Below are positions 18,293-28,190 of a stretch of 64,000 nucleotides of DNA, in pieces; the first letter of the stretch is position 1; the number at the start of each line of letters is the position of its first letter. The notes beneath the pieces are model-generated. The model had not been told where the DNA came from. It searched no databases and was given only the letters and a program-made list of their open reading frames with translations. The translations under genes were made by a program, and so were the position numbers. The stretch lies in the NCBI RefSeq assembly GCF_002959965.1, contig NZ_PREV01000026.1, forward strand, positions 1,402,501 through 1,466,500. The letters run 5' to 3'. This stretch comes from Microbulbifer pacificus. Lineage in GTDB: Bacteria > Pseudomonadota > Gammaproteobacteria > Pseudomonadales > Cellvibrionaceae.

Positions 18293-19165
18293 ATGCACAC
18301 AGAAGACCCCAACATTTTCCTCGGCTCCGAAATCGAACAACCGAATCCGGAAGAAGCCCTGTTCCACATCCTGCCAATTCCCTACGAAGAAACCGTCTCC
18401 TACGGCGGCGGCACCGGCAAGGGCCCGGCGGCGATCATCGAAGCCTCCCACCAGCTGGAAACCTTCGACAACTTCTCCTCCCCCTGCGAACTCGGCATCT
18501 ACACCCGCGAAGCGGTAGATGTCAGCGGCCCCGCCGAGCAGGTCATGGAGAACATCTCCAGCGCCACCCGCGAGATCCTCGCCCTCGGCAAAATGCCCGT
18601 CGGTATTGGCGGCGAACACTCGGTCACCTGGGGCATCATCAAGGGCTACCTGGATGCCGGTATCACCGACTTCGGCGTGGTGCAGATCGACGCCCATGCC
18701 GACCTGCGCGACCGCTACGAAGGCCACAAGCACAGCCACGCCAGTGTCATGCGTCTCGTGTGTGAGGCGGGCATACCCCTGTTCCAGCTGGGCATCCGCG
18801 CCTACTGCGAAGAAGAGATGGAAGCGCGCAAGCAGTACAACGTCGGCTATCTGGACGCGCACCAGTTGGTGCCCACCCAGGTACAGTCCTTCGAACTACC
18901 GGAGAACTTCCCCAGCAAAGTGTTCTTCACTCTGGACATCGACGGCATGGACCCGTCAGTCTTCCCCTCCACCGGTACTCCGGTACCCGGCGGGTTGGGC
19001 TGGTATCAGACCCTGAACCTGTTTGAATCGGTGGCGAAGCAGCGCGAAATCATCGGCTTCGACCTGCTGGAGTTTGCCCCCATCGAAGGCTTCCACGCCT
19101 ATGAATTCGGCGCCGCGCACCTGCTGTACAAGCTGATGGGTATCGTTCAGCGCAATCGGCGCTGA
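18293..19165 (+). CDS. speB: Agmatinase (ureohydrolase family)
   Basis: Manganese enzyme that hydrolyses agmatine to putrescine and urea, the step after SpeA. 290 residues. The binuclear metal site motifs are GGEHSVTWG, QIDAHADLRDRYEG, HSHASVM and FTLDIDGMDPS, all intact. The C-terminal FDLLEFAP is also typical. No strong ribosome binding site precedes the ATG. Agmatinase rather than arginase or formiminoglutamase is favoured by length, by the SHASVM signature and by the presence of speA in the same cluster. Confidence 0.93.
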   Translation: MHTEDPNIFLGSEIEQPNPEEALFHILPIPYEETVSYGGGTGKGPAAIIEASHQLETFDNFSSPCELGIYTREAVDVSGPAEQVMENISSATREILALGKMPVGIGGEHSVTWGIIKGYLDAGITDFGVVQIDAHADLRDRYEGHKHSHASVMRLVCEAGIPLFQLGIRAYCEEEMEARKQYNVGYLDAHQLVPTQVQSFELPENFPSKVFFTLDIDGMDPSVFPSTGTPVPGGLGWYQTLNLFESVAKQREIIGFDLLEFAPIEGFHAYEFGAAHLLYKLMGIVQRNRR

Positions 19166-19377
19166 ACGGAAAACCCGGCTCAGCGAAACCAGCACTGATC
19201 TTAGGGAGCAACACCGCATGGTCAGAAAAGTGGGACCCCACCCTGCGCCGCCCTTGTGGATAACTTCTGCGGCGATCTGACAATTCTTAACGTTCAAGCG
19301 CTACCAGTACGTAGCGCGCCCCCGGGAATACGGTTATTATTTATCCAGATAGTAAGTACTCGCTCGCGGGGGATTTC

Positions 19378-20019
19378 ATGAACAGGACGGTCAAATTCCT
19401 TTTGTTTGGAACAGGACTTGTCGCGCTACTCTCATTTGCCTTTGCCGCACCCGCAGACGCGCACGGTGGTCACCGGGGGCATTACCACGGCCATGGCTAC
19501 GGCGGCTACTGGGGCCCGCGCTATCGTGGTCCACGCATCGGTATCGGCGTAACCGTGCCCATTCTGCCTGCGGGCTTCGTCAATGTGGCGGTGGGAGGAG
19601 TGCCCTATTACTACCATGGTGGTTATTACTACCGCCCGGCGCCCGCTGGATATGTGGTCGTGAATGCACCGCTGGGCGCATCCGTGCTGACTCTACCTGG
19701 AAGCGCGGTGCAAGTGCAGATTGGCGGTTTCACCTACTACCAGTACGGCAGCGCCTATTACCAGTGGCAGCCACACGTGGGCCGCTACGTGGTGGTACCG
19801 CAGCCGACCACCGTAGTGGCAAGTGCCGGGCCGGTAGCCGTCGCACCCGTTGTGGGCGCCACCCAGCCCGCCTATACACCGGGGCAGGTGGTCAGTGAAC
19901 TGCCCGTGGGTTACACCGCAGAGGTCATCAACGGCATCCAGTACTACCGCTATGGCGGTCACTATTTCATGCCCACCCAGCGCGATGGGCGCGAGGTATA
20001 CGTGGTGGTGCAGGTGTGA
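19378..20019 (+). CDS. Secreted DUF6515-type protein
   Basis: 213 residues with a signal peptide ending in AFAAPADA and then a His/Gly/Tyr-rich stretch (HGGHRGHYHGHGYGGYWG). The rest is built from repeated beta-strand units with the pattern YYxxGxYYRPxPAGYVVVxAPxGASVLxLPG; a related YRYGGHYFMPTQRDGREVYVVVQV unit ends the protein. It is a paralogue of the C-terminal part of 12102-12788. GGGGGA precedes the ATG, and an AT-rich TATTATTTAT stretch about 45 bases upstream could be its -10 region. Probably periplasmic or surface exposed; function unknown. Confidence 0.8.
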   Translation: MNRTVKFLLFGTGLVALLSFAFAAPADAHGGHRGHYHGHGYGGYWGPRYRGPRIGIGVTVPILPAGFVNVAVGGVPYYYHGGYYYRPAPAGYVVVNAPLGASVLTLPGSAVQVQIGGFTYYQYGSAYYQWQPHVGRYVVVPQPTTVVASAGPVAVAPVVGATQPAYTPGQVVSELPVGYTAEVINGIQYYRYGGHYFMPTQRDGREVYVVVQV

Positions 20020-20034
20020 CCTGATACTTGCTGA

Positions 20035-21156
20035 TCAAGAGAGGCCCTCGGCGGCTAGCCCGTGGTAGCGGGCGAAGTCGCCGAGGGCCTTGTTGTATCC
20101 GCTCAGCAATCCCGTCTTTGGCTCTTGCCGCCAGTGCAGCGCCTTTACCCGCAACACCCTCTCCTCCCGATCCGCCTTCAGGTCCACTACCCCCGCGAAG
20201 CCGTCCCGGTAGAGGATCGGCAGGCAGAAGTAGCCAAACTTCCGTTTCGGACCGGGTACATAGCACTCCAGCTGATAATCGAAGCCGAACAGCCGCTTCA
20301 GACGTTTGCGCTGCAATACCAGCGGGTCAAAAGGCGACAGCAGGCGCACCTTGCGGGGCGCCACCGGCGGCTCAATTTTCAGATCTTCCGCGAGGATCAA
20401 ATCCTTGCCCACTGGCACCAGCTCTCCCGACTTCAACATCGCCGCAACCGCATCCGATACCGGCGATCGATCGTGCTTGCGCAGGTAACTGATTTCCTCG
20501 ATGCGGCCCACACCCTGCGCGCGCAGGAAGCTGCGCACCAGATACCGCCCGTACTCCGCCTCACTGGCCGCGGCCGTCACCACACCTGCGGGCAGCAACC
20601 GCTCCGGCAGGTCGAACACCTTCTGGAACCCCTCGCGGTGGCTCACCATCAGTTCACCTTCGTGAAACAGTTGTTCGAGCGCTTTCTTCTCTTCGCTCCA
20701 GCTCCACCAACCGCCCTTGGCGCGTACAAAATCGCTGGCTTTCAGCGGGCCTTCGGCGCGAATCCGGTCCAGCACGAAGCGGCACAGCCTGGCATTTTTC
20801 TCGAACCAGTGCTTCTGACCTTCGCGGATGCGGTCCATACGGATGCGCGCATAGCGATAGTTATCTACAGGCAGGTAGGCGGCAGCGTGAGACCAGTATT
20901 CAAAAATCTGCCGCTCGCGCTCGGCGCGCTCCAGTGCACCGAGCAGCTTTGCCTCCCGCAGCCGCGGCATGCGGGTATGCAGTTGATGCAGATGCGCCCG
21001 TGTAATCACCTGGATCGCATCCAGTTGCAGGGCGCCCAGGTGTCCGATCAGGTCGGCAATGCCTCCACCCCAGGAGGAGTGGACATGTTGGCGCGCAAGC
21101 ACCAGTGCACGAGCCCGCTCTACTGGCAGGGGAGGCGCTTTGGTATAGGCTTTCAA
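20035..21156 (-). CDS. ycaQ: YcaQ family DNA glycosylase (winged-helix)
   Basis: 373 residues of the HTH_42 family. E. coli YcaQ unhooks DNA interstrand crosslinks and excises alkylated purines. The active-site Q-x-D motif is present as Gln44-Leu-Asp46 within GALQLDAIQVITRAHLHQLHTRM, and the C-terminal LLSPFDPLVLQRKRLKRLFGFDYQLE segment is typical of the family. The start is TTG at 21156 with GGAAG nine bases upstream; no ATG lies in frame until after the active-site motif. The gene is convergent with the DUF6515 gene, 15 bases away. Confidence 0.88.
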   Translation of the reverse strand: MKAYTKAPPLPVERARALVLARQHVHSSWGGGIADLIGHLGALQLDAIQVITRAHLHQLHTRMPRLREAKLLGALERAERERQIFEYWSHAAAYLPVDNYRYARIRMDRIREGQKHWFEKNARLCRFVLDRIRAEGPLKASDFVRAKGGWWSWSEEKKALEQLFHEGELMVSHREGFQKVFDLPERLLPAGVVTAAASEAEYGRYLVRSFLRAQGVGRIEEISYLRKHDRSPVSDAVAAMLKSGELVPVGKDLILAEDLKIEPPVAPRKVRLLSPFDPLVLQRKRLKRLFGFDYQLECYVPGPKRKFGYFCLPILYRDGFAGVVDLKADREERVLRVKALHWRQEPKTGLLSGYNKALGDFARYHGLAAEGLS

Positions 21157-21276
21157 CTGCGGTTGCTTCCGTTACTGGCTTGGTGAATTTGGTGATGCCA
21201 CTCACTATGGCGCTGAGGTTTATCGGGTTCAAGCACCGCCCGCCGCAAAATAACGGATATATCAGGGAGGCATCCT

Positions 21277-22080
21277 ATGCACCGCAAGACGCGCCGTTTC
21301 AGTACCCTGGGGTTCACGTTCTGTCTTCTGTGTAGCGCCGCCACCGCCGGCGAATTCCCGCAGGGGCAATGGATCGACCTCTCCCACGACTTTGCCGACG
21401 ACACGCTCTACTGGCCCACCTCGGACAAGTTTGCCAAGACCACGGTTTTCGCCGGAGAAACCGACAAGGGCTACTACTACTCCGCCTACAATCTGGCGGG
21501 AGCGGAGCACGGCGGCACCCATGTGGACGCGCCGGTGCATTTCGGGCGCGGCCGTCAGAGTGTGGACAAAATTCCGCTGCAACAGCTTATCGGCGCCGGC
21601 GTGGTGATCCGGGTAGCGGACCGCATCGGCAAGGATCGCAATTATCTTGTTTCCACCGCGGATATCGAGCGCTGGGAAAAGCAGCACGGCACCATTGAGA
21701 AGGGCAGTATCGTGTTGTTCGATACTGGCAGTGCGCAGTTCTGGCCAGACCCGGTGAAATATCTCGGCACCTCGGAGCGCGGCGAGGCGGCCGTAGCCAA
21801 GCTGAACTTTCCCGGTCTGTCGCCGGAGGCCGCCGTATTTCTGGTTGAGCAGCGTGGAGTGAACGCGGTGGGATTGGATACGCCAAGTATCGACTACGGC
21901 GCCTCACAACAGTTTGAAACCCACCGTGCACTGTTCGAGCGAAATGTCCCGGCGCTGGAAAATGTCGCCAACCTGGCAGAATTACCGGCGAGAGGATTCA
22001 CACTGATTGCACTGCCGATGAAAATTCGCGGGGGCAGTGGTGGGCCCACGCGAGTCGTGGCGTTTTTACCGGAGAACTGA
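21277..22080 (+). CDS. Secreted cyclase family (kynurenine formamidase-like) hydrolase
   Basis: 267 residues. The metal-binding signature of the cyclase family, HGGTHVDAPVHF, is at about residues 82-93, and QWIDLSHDFADDTLYW is the usual start of the domain. Members are kynurenine formamidases, isatin hydrolases and related metal hydrolases. A signal peptide (LGFTFCLLCSAATA) points to periplasmic export, which argues against a standard cytoplasmic kynurenine formamidase. GGGAGG precedes the ATG. It is a single gene convergent with the biotin operon. Confidence 0.88.
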   Translation: MHRKTRRFSTLGFTFCLLCSAATAGEFPQGQWIDLSHDFADDTLYWPTSDKFAKTTVFAGETDKGYYYSAYNLAGAEHGGTHVDAPVHFGRGRQSVDKIPLQQLIGAGVVIRVADRIGKDRNYLVSTADIERWEKQHGTIEKGSIVLFDTGSAQFWPDPVKYLGTSERGEAAVAKLNFPGLSPEAAVFLVEQRGVNAVGLDTPSIDYGASQQFETHRALFERNVPALENVANLAELPARGFTLIALPMKIRGGSGGPTRVVAFLPEN

Positions 22081-22104
22081 CGGTTCAACCGGAGAAGTGA
22101 CGGT

Positions 22105-23646
22105 TCAACCGGAGAGCGCCGTATCCAGAGCGGCGATCTCGCCTTTTCGCTGCACCAGCTGCAGATACAGTACCTGATAGGTGGCCGGCAGACCGGCACC
22201 CGTGCGTTTTTGTTCGTAGGTATCGGTAAACCTGCGCAGTTTTTCCCGGCTCAGCAAACCCTTGCCCGCAGCGCGATTGACGTTGTGGGCGCCGATACTT
22301 TTCAGCTCGCGCATCAGGCTTTTTACACTGTCAAAATGCAGTACTCGCTGCTCAACACTCGCGATGTACTCTAGACCGTTGCTCTCACAGGCCTCGCCCC
22401 ATTCTTCCGCGGGAAGAAAGCGATTGACGTGTACATCGCTGTCCACTGTCGCCCAACTGTCTTGCAATTCATACAGAGTGCCGGGCACCAGTGTAGAGAT
22501 AAGAGCGTGTGCACCGGGCGCCATCACCCGGCGAATCTCCGCAAACAGCTGCGGCAGCCGGTAGCACCACTGCAGCGCGAAACTGGAAAACACCAGGTCG
22601 ATGGATTTGTCCGCCAGTGGCAATTGCTCCGCATCGGCGGCCACATAGCCATTGCAGACCGGGCGGTGGGTAAGAGCATATGCCAGCATTTCCGGTGCCA
22701 GATCCAGCGCTATGATTTCCGCCTCGGGAAAGCGTTTGCGCAACAGCTCACCGCCATAACCGGTGCCGCTGCCGAGATCCAGAATCCGCTTTGGCGACCA
22801 ATGTTCACCGGCGCGACTCAACAGGTCGCGACAGACCGCGCGCTGCAGATGTGCGGCGGCGTCGTAGCTGGCGGCGGCACGGCCGAACGCGCGCGCTACC
22901 GAGGATTTTTTCAGGGGCGCCGCTTGATGACTCAGTGACTCAGAAAATTCCCGCAGCAGCGTGACGATTTCCAGCGGGCGGCTCAGGTGCGGACAGTGCC
23001 CTGCGCTGGCGATGATTTTTACTTTACCACCGGCATGTTCAATCTGCTCCGCGGCCGTCACCGGTACCAGCGCATCCCCCTCGCCGAAAATATGCAGCGC
23101 GGGCACTGCAAAACCAGCCAGTATTTCGCGGTTGTCCAGATCGCCAAGACAGTCCAATGCATCGCTCCAGCTGTCTGGTATCGACAACGGCTGCCAGCTC
23201 TTCAGAGTTTTCAGCAGGCCGCGCATTTCCGCATCCCCGCGCGCCTCCAGTCCGCAGAAGCGCGACCAGTTTTTTTCCGGTTGCGCGCGCTGAAGGCGAC
23301 AGAATTCCGCAAACATTTCCGCTTCCATCCCGGGCCAGTCGCGCTGTGCGACAAAGCGCGCATTGGTGGCGATGGTCACCAGCCCGCGGACTTTTTTACT
23401 GACCGCCGCCAGTTGCGTCGCCAGCATTCCTCCCAGCGACCAGCCCAGCAACAGGCAATCCTGCGGCAGCTGTGCCTCCAGTTGCGCGAGCAGTGTTTCC
23501 GTGTCCGGCCAGGAATCCTGCGCGCGCGCGCCGAAACCGGGAAGGTCGATGCTCACCACCTGCCCCGAGAAATTTTTCATTTCATTCAACAGTGGAGACC
23601 AACAGCGGGAGTCACCGCCCCAGCCGTGGATCAGCGCGAGATTCAT
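22105..23646 (-). CDS. bioHC: Bifunctional BioH-BioC protein (pimeloyl-ACP ester esterase / malonyl-ACP methyltransferase)
   Basis: 513 residues in two enzymes. Residues 1 to about 240 are BioH: MNLALIHGWGGDSRCW, nucleophile Ser70 in GWSLGG, Asp in GEGDALVP, His in SAGHCPHLSRP. Residues from about 255 are BioC, an S-adenosylmethionine methyltransferase with ILDLGSGTGYGGELL and LVFSSFALQWC. BioC caps malonyl-ACP with a methyl group and BioH later removes it, so one chain opens and closes the pimelate pathway. A BioHC fusion is known from Saccharophagus. The start overlaps the bioF stop (ATGA) with GGAGG upstream, giving tight translational coupling. No bioD follows; the operon ends here. Confidence 0.94.
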   Translation of the reverse strand: MNLALIHGWGGDSRCWSPLLNEMKNFSGQVVSIDLPGFGARAQDSWPDTETLLAQLEAQLPQDCLLLGWSLGGMLATQLAAVSKKVRGLVTIATNARFVAQRDWPGMEAEMFAEFCRLQRAQPEKNWSRFCGLEARGDAEMRGLLKTLKSWQPLSIPDSWSDALDCLGDLDNREILAGFAVPALHIFGEGDALVPVTAAEQIEHAGGKVKIIASAGHCPHLSRPLEIVTLLREFSESLSHQAAPLKKSSVARAFGRAAASYDAAAHLQRAVCRDLLSRAGEHWSPKRILDLGSGTGYGGELLRKRFPEAEIIALDLAPEMLAYALTHRPVCNGYVAADAEQLPLADKSIDLVFSSFALQWCYRLPQLFAEIRRVMAPGAHALISTLVPGTLYELQDSWATVDSDVHVNRFLPAEEWGEACESNGLEYIASVEQRVLHFDSVKSLMRELKSIGAHNVNRAAGKGLLSREKLRRFTDTYEQKRTGAGLPATYQVLYLQLVQRKGEIAALDTALSG

Positions 23647-24836
23647 ACCGCTGCCTCCGCGGATTCCAGCGCGGTAGCCAGCGCATTCAACAGACCGTCG
23701 ATCTGAGTTTCACTGTGGGCCGCGGACAGGGTAATACGCAGGCGCGCAGTACCCGCCGGTACCGTGGGTGGGCGAATGGCGCCAACAAGATAACCCGACT
23801 GCTGCAACAGTTCGCTGACCGACAATACGCGCTTCTCGCAACCGAGCAGCAATGGCTGAATCGCACTGGTGGAATTCTCCAGTGGCAGGCCGCGCTCCGC
23901 CGCGCGCTGACGGAAATAGTCGATACGCTGTTGCAGCCTCTGCCGCAACGGCAGTTCCTGCATCAATTCCAGCGCTCTCCGGCAACCGGCGGCCACCGCA
24001 GGCGGCATGCCCGTGGTGTATATGTAGGTACGGGCAAATTGGGTGAGGTAGTCGATCAGGGCACGCGAACCGGCGACAAACGCGCCGCCGTTCCCGGCGG
24101 CTTTACCGAGGGTGCCCATGACAATCGGTGCCGCTTCCTGATCGAGCCCCGCGGCAGCGGCACTGCCGGCACAGGGAAAAGCGTCACTGCCCATGACACC
24201 AAAGCCGTGGGCCTCATCCACCATCAGCCAGGCGTCGTACTTCTGGCAAAGTTCGGCCATCGGCGCGAGCGGTGCGATGTCGCCGTCCATGCTGTAGACG
24301 CCGTCCACCGCCAGCAGGATTTTCCCGTCATTTTTTTTACGGGCCCGCTGTAGCTGCGTTTCCAGAGCGGTCAGATCACTGTGCGCAAAACGCAGGTACT
24401 GGGCACCGGAAATGCGACCGCCATCGATCAGCGAGGCGTGGTTGAGTTTGTCCTGCACCACAAAATCCCCGCGACCGACCAATGCGTTGATCACACCGAC
24501 ATTCGCCATATAGCCACTGCCAAACAGCAGTGCGGCCTCGCGACCGGTGATCTCGGCGATCTTGTCTTGCAGTTGCTGGTGGATGTGAAAATGGCCGTTG
24601 ACCAGATGGGACGCGGTGGCACCGGCACCGAGCTCAGCGCCGCGCTGCTGCGCGGCAATCACTTCGGGGTGGGTGGCCAAACCGAGATAATCGTTGCTGC
24701 TGAATGTGACCAGCTCGCGCCCGTCCACCACCGCCACCGGGGCCGGTGCGGTATCGAGGAGCTTGTGCTGGCGGTACAACTGCTGCGCCCGGCGCTCGGC
24801 CAGGCACGTGTTCAGAAAATGCTGCAGGCTGGACAC
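23643..24836 (-). CDS. bioF: 8-amino-7-oxononanoate synthase
   Basis: PLP enzyme joining pimeloyl-ACP and alanine. 397 residues, slightly longer than E. coli BioF. Family features are LVTFSSNDYLGLATHPEV, GSGYMANVGVINAL, DEAHGFGVMG and the PLP lysine in GTLGKAAGNGGAFV. The start is a GTG at 24836, 14 bases after the bioB stop; its ribosome binding site is weak, so coupling to bioB is likely. Second gene of the bioB-bioF-bioHC operon. Confidence 0.95.
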   Translation of the reverse strand: MSSLQHFLNTCLAERRAQQLYRQHKLLDTAPAPVAVVDGRELVTFSSNDYLGLATHPEVIAAQQRGAELGAGATASHLVNGHFHIHQQLQDKIAEITGREAALLFGSGYMANVGVINALVGRGDFVVQDKLNHASLIDGGRISGAQYLRFAHSDLTALETQLQRARKKNDGKILLAVDGVYSMDGDIAPLAPMAELCQKYDAWLMVDEAHGFGVMGSDAFPCAGSAAAAGLDQEAAPIVMGTLGKAAGNGGAFVAGSRALIDYLTQFARTYIYTTGMPPAVAAGCRRALELMQELPLRQRLQQRIDYFRQRAAERGLPLENSTSAIQPLLLGCEKRVLSVSELLQQSGYLVGAIRPPTVPAGTARLRITLSAAHSETQIDGLLNALATALESAEAAV

Positions 24837-24850
24837 AACAATCGGCGCAC

Positions 24851-25936
24851 TTACGCCTTGGCGGCGTCGTAGAAGAACCGGTCGTTCTGCTGTTCAGTGA
24901 TCTGCGCCTGCAGCTCCGCTTCCACCGCGGATTCGTCCGCGTACTGCTGGTACTCCTCCGGCTTTATGCCGAGGCGCGCGAACAACTGCATGTCCTTGTT
25001 GGCTTCCGGATTGGCGGTGGTCAGCAGTTTTTCCCCGTAGAAAATCGAGTTGGCTCCGGCGAGAAACGCCAGCGACTGCATCTCGTCGTTCATGGATTCG
25101 CGGCCGGCAGACAGGCGCACATGGGATTTCGGCATCATGATGCGCGCCACGGCGATGCAGCGGATGAACTCGAACGGATCGAGATCCTTATTATTCTCCA
25201 GCGGGGTGCCGGCCACCTTCACCAGCATATTGATCGGCACCGATTCCGGGTGCTCGGACAGATTCGCCAGCTGCATCAGCAGGCCCGCGCGGTCTTTTTC
25301 CTCTTCACCCAGACCGATGATGCCACCCGCACAGACTTTCATGCCCGCCGCGCGCACATTCGCCAGTGTATTCAGGCGGTCTTCGTAGGTGCGGGTGGTG
25401 ATGATATCGCCGTAGTATTCCGGCGAGGTATCCAGGTTGTGGTTGTAGTAATCGAGGCCGGCGTCCGCCAGGTCTTTGGCCTGGTCGTCCGTGAGCATGC
25501 CCAGGGTCATACAGGTTTCGAGGCCCAGCGCCTTTACTTCCTTCACCATCTGGGTGACGTAGGGCATGTCTTTTTTCTTCGGTGAACGCCAGGCGGCGCC
25601 CATGCAGAAACGGGTGGCGCCGCTGGCCTTGGCCGCACGCGCCTCTTCCACCACCTTTTCCACCTTCATCAGTTTCTCGCGCTCCAGGCCGGTATCGTAG
25701 CGGGCGCTCTGCGGGCAATAGCTGCAGTCTTCCGGGCAGGCGCCGGTCTTGATGGAGCAGAGCGTGCTCACCTGGACGCGGTTGGCATCGAAGTGCTGAC
25801 GGTGCACCAGCTGCGCGGTGAACATGAGATCGCTGAACGGCAGCGCGAACAGGTCCAGCACCTGCTGGCGGGTCCAGTCATGGCGGATCTGACCGTACTG
25901 GGAGGAAGCGGAAGACATTTGCGGGTTGGCGGTCAC
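24851..25936 (-). CDS. bioB: Biotin synthase
   Basis: Radical SAM enzyme that inserts sulfur into dethiobiotin. 361 residues with the chosen start. The 4Fe-4S cluster cysteines are in [11 protein letters not shown] near residue 66, with the [20 protein letters not shown] and SAGRESM motifs further on. The start is GTG at 25936 because AGGAGA lies nine bases upstream. An ATG at 25918 has no ribosome binding site, and the frame open to 26080 is non-coding leader containing the BirA box. First gene of the biotin operon, divergent from comF. Confidence 0.95.
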   Translation of the reverse strand: MTANPQMSSASSQYGQIRHDWTRQQVLDLFALPFSDLMFTAQLVHRQHFDANRVQVSTLCSIKTGACPEDCSYCPQSARYDTGLEREKLMKVEKVVEEARAAKASGATRFCMGAAWRSPKKKDMPYVTQMVKEVKALGLETCMTLGMLTDDQAKDLADAGLDYYNHNLDTSPEYYGDIITTRTYEDRLNTLANVRAAGMKVCAGGIIGLGEEEKDRAGLLMQLANLSEHPESVPINMLVKVAGTPLENNKDLDPFEFIRCIAVARIMMPKSHVRLSAGRESMNDEMQSLAFLAGANSIFYGEKLLTTANPEANKDMQLFARLGIKPEEYQQYADESAVEAELQAQITEQQNDRFFYDAAKA

Positions 25937-26039
25937 TGGGATTACTCTCCTCGAAGGCCGCGAGACTGAAGCGTCATTTTCGGCCGGGGATCGGACTTTC
26001 GATCGGTGAAGGCCTGCCAGTGTAGCGGTGGCCCTTTCG

Positions 26040-26072
26040 CTGTCAACCAACAGAACCCATTGAGGTTTACAA
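26040..26072. promoter_or_regulatory. BirA operator (biotin box)
   Basis: CTGTCAACC and GGTTTACAA separated by exactly 15 bases. The known BirA box is TTGTAAACC-N15-GGTTTACAA, so one half-site is perfect and the other matches seven of nine. It lies in the bioB-comF divergent region about 100 bases from the bioB start. BirA with biotinoyl-AMP should repress the bio operon here. Confidence 0.9.
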
Positions 26073-26121
26073 GTCCGCACAGGGCCAGTGCCGTCGCGCC
26101 GCCAGGGAGGATTGCATCGCG

Positions 26122-26823
26122 ATGCTGAGACTTTTTCGTCAGTTGCTCGAACGCAGCCTGAGCCGCTGCCTGCTATGCGGCAGCGGCGATCAGGTCCACG
26201 CCGGCATCTGCGCGCCCTGCCAGCGCGATCTGCCGATTATCCACCACGCCTGTGACCAGTGCGCGCTGCCGCTTGAGAACATCAGTGACCGTACATGCCC
26301 CCAGTGTCTACAGTATCCGCCACCCCAAAGCCGCAGCCGCGCCAGCTGGAATTACGCCTATCCGGTGGCACAGCTGATTCAGCGCTTCAAGTACCGGCGC
26401 GATTTCGCCGCCGGCCGCACGCTCGCGGAACTGACCGCAGAAACGATCGGACGGCAGCTCCGGGCTGAAGCTCCCCCGGATCTGCTGGTACCGGTACCCC
26501 TGCACTGGCGCAAGCAGCTCTCCCGCGGCTACAACCAGGCTCAGCTGATTGCGGACATCCTCGGCCGGCACTGGCAGATCCCGGTGGATCACCGCACCCT
26601 GCGCAAGGTGGCTCACACCGGCAGCCAGCAGCAGCTGCGCCGCAGCCAGCGGCTGAAAAACCTCGCGCGCAGCTTCGCTGCCTCCTCGCGGGTGGCAGGA
26701 CTGCATATCGGCCTGGTGGACGACGTCATCACCACCGGCGCCACCGTGGAGGCGGCGGCCCAGTCACTTCTGCGCGCCGGCGCTAGTCAGGTGAGTGTCT
26801 ACGCTCTGGCCAGAACCCCCTAA
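26122..26823 (+). CDS. comF: ComF family phosphoribosyltransferase-like protein
   Basis: 233 residues. The N-terminal third holds a zinc-ribbon-like set of cysteines ([20 protein letters not shown]). The C-terminal part is a PRTase fold with [21 protein letters not shown] and the PRPP loop [14 protein letters not shown] near residue 195. Relatives (ComF, GntX) act in DNA uptake or in use of extracellular DNA, but the biochemical reaction is unresolved. GGAGG lies eleven bases before the ATG. Being next to bioB is common in Gammaproteobacteria and does not imply a biotin role. Confidence 0.9.
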   Translation: MLRLFRQLLERSLSRCLLCGSGDQVHAGICAPCQRDLPIIHHACDQCALPLENISDRTCPQCLQYPPPQSRSRASWNYAYPVAQLIQRFKYRRDFAAGRTLAELTAETIGRQLRAEAPPDLLVPVPLHWRKQLSRGYNQAQLIADILGRHWQIPVDHRTLRKVAHTGSQQQLRRSQRLKNLARSFAASSRVAGLHIGLVDDVITTGATVEAAAQSLLRAGASQVSVYALARTP

Positions 26824-26993
26824 CACTCAGCCAATTCCCCCCAATGACCACTCGGTACCCACGTACTGATTCCTAGACCGGGGTGACCCTCGGCGTCACA
26901 ATAGTCGCCCTTTACGGCCGCTGTGCAAAAAATCACCGGCTGCTAACGTTATAAAAGAAGCTCGCCGCGCAGGCGTGAAGTACGGGATCTAGC

Positions 26994-28142
26994 ATGATGA
27001 GCGAATACAAAATGCCCCGGGGCATCGTAATCAGCGGCACCGGCCTGTGGACTCCTCCGGAAGCCATCAGCAACGACGAGCTGGTAGCGGCGTTCAACGC
27101 CCACTCGGAGAAATTCAACCGCGACAACGCCGCCGCCATTGAGGCCGGCGAGGTGGAGGCCAAGCCCTTTTCCTCCGCGGAATTTATTGAAAAGGCATCC
27201 GGCATCAAGAGCCGCTATGTGATCAGTAAAGAGGGCATCCTCGACCCGGAGCGCATGCGCCCCTACCTGCCAGAGCGTGCCGACGACGAGCTGTGCCTGC
27301 AGGCGGAGATGGGTCTGAAGGCGGCCAAGCTGGCGCTGGAAAAGGCCAACAAGAAGCCCGAGGACATCGATGCAGTGATCGTGGGCGCCTCCTATCTGCA
27401 GCGCGCCTATCCGGCGATCGCCATTGAAATCCAGGGCGCACTGGGCATCGACGGCTTCGCGTTTGATATGGAAGTGGCCTGTTCCTCCGCCACCTTCGCA
27501 CTGCAGCGCGCGGTGGATGCGGTGAGTTCCGGTTCCGCCCGCGCGGTGCTGGTGATCAACCCGGAGCTGGCATCGCCACAGGTGGATTACACCGACCGCG
27601 ACAGCCACTTTATTTTTGGCGATGTGGCGGTGGCCAGCGTGGTGGAGCGCCGCGAATTCTGCAACGCGGATACCGCCTGGGAAATTCTCGGCACCAAAGC
27701 GAAGACACTGTTCTCCAACAATATCCGTTCCAACTTCAGCTACACCGCCCGCGCCGCCGATGTGGACGCCTTCGGTCCCGGCAAGCTGTTCCGCCAGAAC
27801 GGGCGCAAGGTGTTCAAAGAGGTCTGTCCCATGGCCGCCGCCCATCTGGAAAGCCAGGTAGAAGCGCTGGGCATCGAGCCCAATGCGGTGAGCCGCTGGT
27901 GGCTGCACCAGGCCAATATCAATATGAACCAGCTGATCGCAAAGAAACTGATGGGCGACGATGCCACGCCGGAACGCGCGCCGATTGTACTGGACCGCTA
28001 CGCCAACACCGGCTGCGCAGGCTCGGTGATCGCGTTCAACCTGCACAATGATGATCTGCCGGTGGGCAGCAAGGGCGTGATCTGTTCATTCGGTGCCGGC
28101 TACTCCATTGGCAGCCTGGCGATGGAAAAGATCGCGATTTAA
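26994..28142 (+). CDS. Beta-ketoacyl-ACP synthase III-like enzyme
   Basis: 382 residues, longer than standard FabH (about 320). The KAS III triad is intact: Cys in EVACSSATFALQ near residue 162, His in WWLHQANINMN near 304 and Asn in YANTGCAGSV near 338. An insert near residues 30-60 distinguishes it from housekeeping FabH and matches the long FabH-like branch seen in pseudomonads. Such enzymes start or load fatty-acid or related acyl chains. Two adjacent ATG codons (26994 and 26997) are possible starts. It stands alone, followed by a strong hairpin at 28151. Confidence 0.88.
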   Translation: MMSEYKMPRGIVISGTGLWTPPEAISNDELVAAFNAHSEKFNRDNAAAIEAGEVEAKPFSSAEFIEKASGIKSRYVISKEGILDPERMRPYLPERADDELCLQAEMGLKAAKLALEKANKKPEDIDAVIVGASYLQRAYPAIAIEIQGALGIDGFAFDMEVACSSATFALQRAVDAVSSGSARAVLVINPELASPQVDYTDRDSHFIFGDVAVASVVERREFCNADTAWEILGTKAKTLFSNNIRSNFSYTARAADVDAFGPGKLFRQNGRKVFKEVCPMAAAHLESQVEALGIEPNAVSRWWLHQANINMNQLIAKKLMGDDATPERAPIVLDRYANTGCAGSVIAFNLHNDDLPVGSKGVICSFGAGYSIGSLAMEKIAI

Positions 28143-28150
28143 ACCCGACA

Positions 28151-28182
28151 CGAAGCCGGGGTGCGGGCGAGCCCCGGCTTCG
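28151..28182. terminator. Bidirectional hairpin between convergent genes
   Basis: Perfect 11-base arms CGAAGCCGGGG and CCCCGGCTTCG around a 10-base loop, between the KAS III stop and the stop of the small minus-strand gene. There is no T run on either side, so it is a terminator-like hairpin rather than a classical one. Confidence 0.5.
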
Positions 28183-28190
28183 GCCAGTCG

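Noticed and set aside
19253..19262. DnaA-box-like TTGTGGATAA upstream of the DUF6515 gene
   Set aside because: A single site without further boxes, an AT-rich unwinding element or dnaA/dnaN nearby; not an origin.
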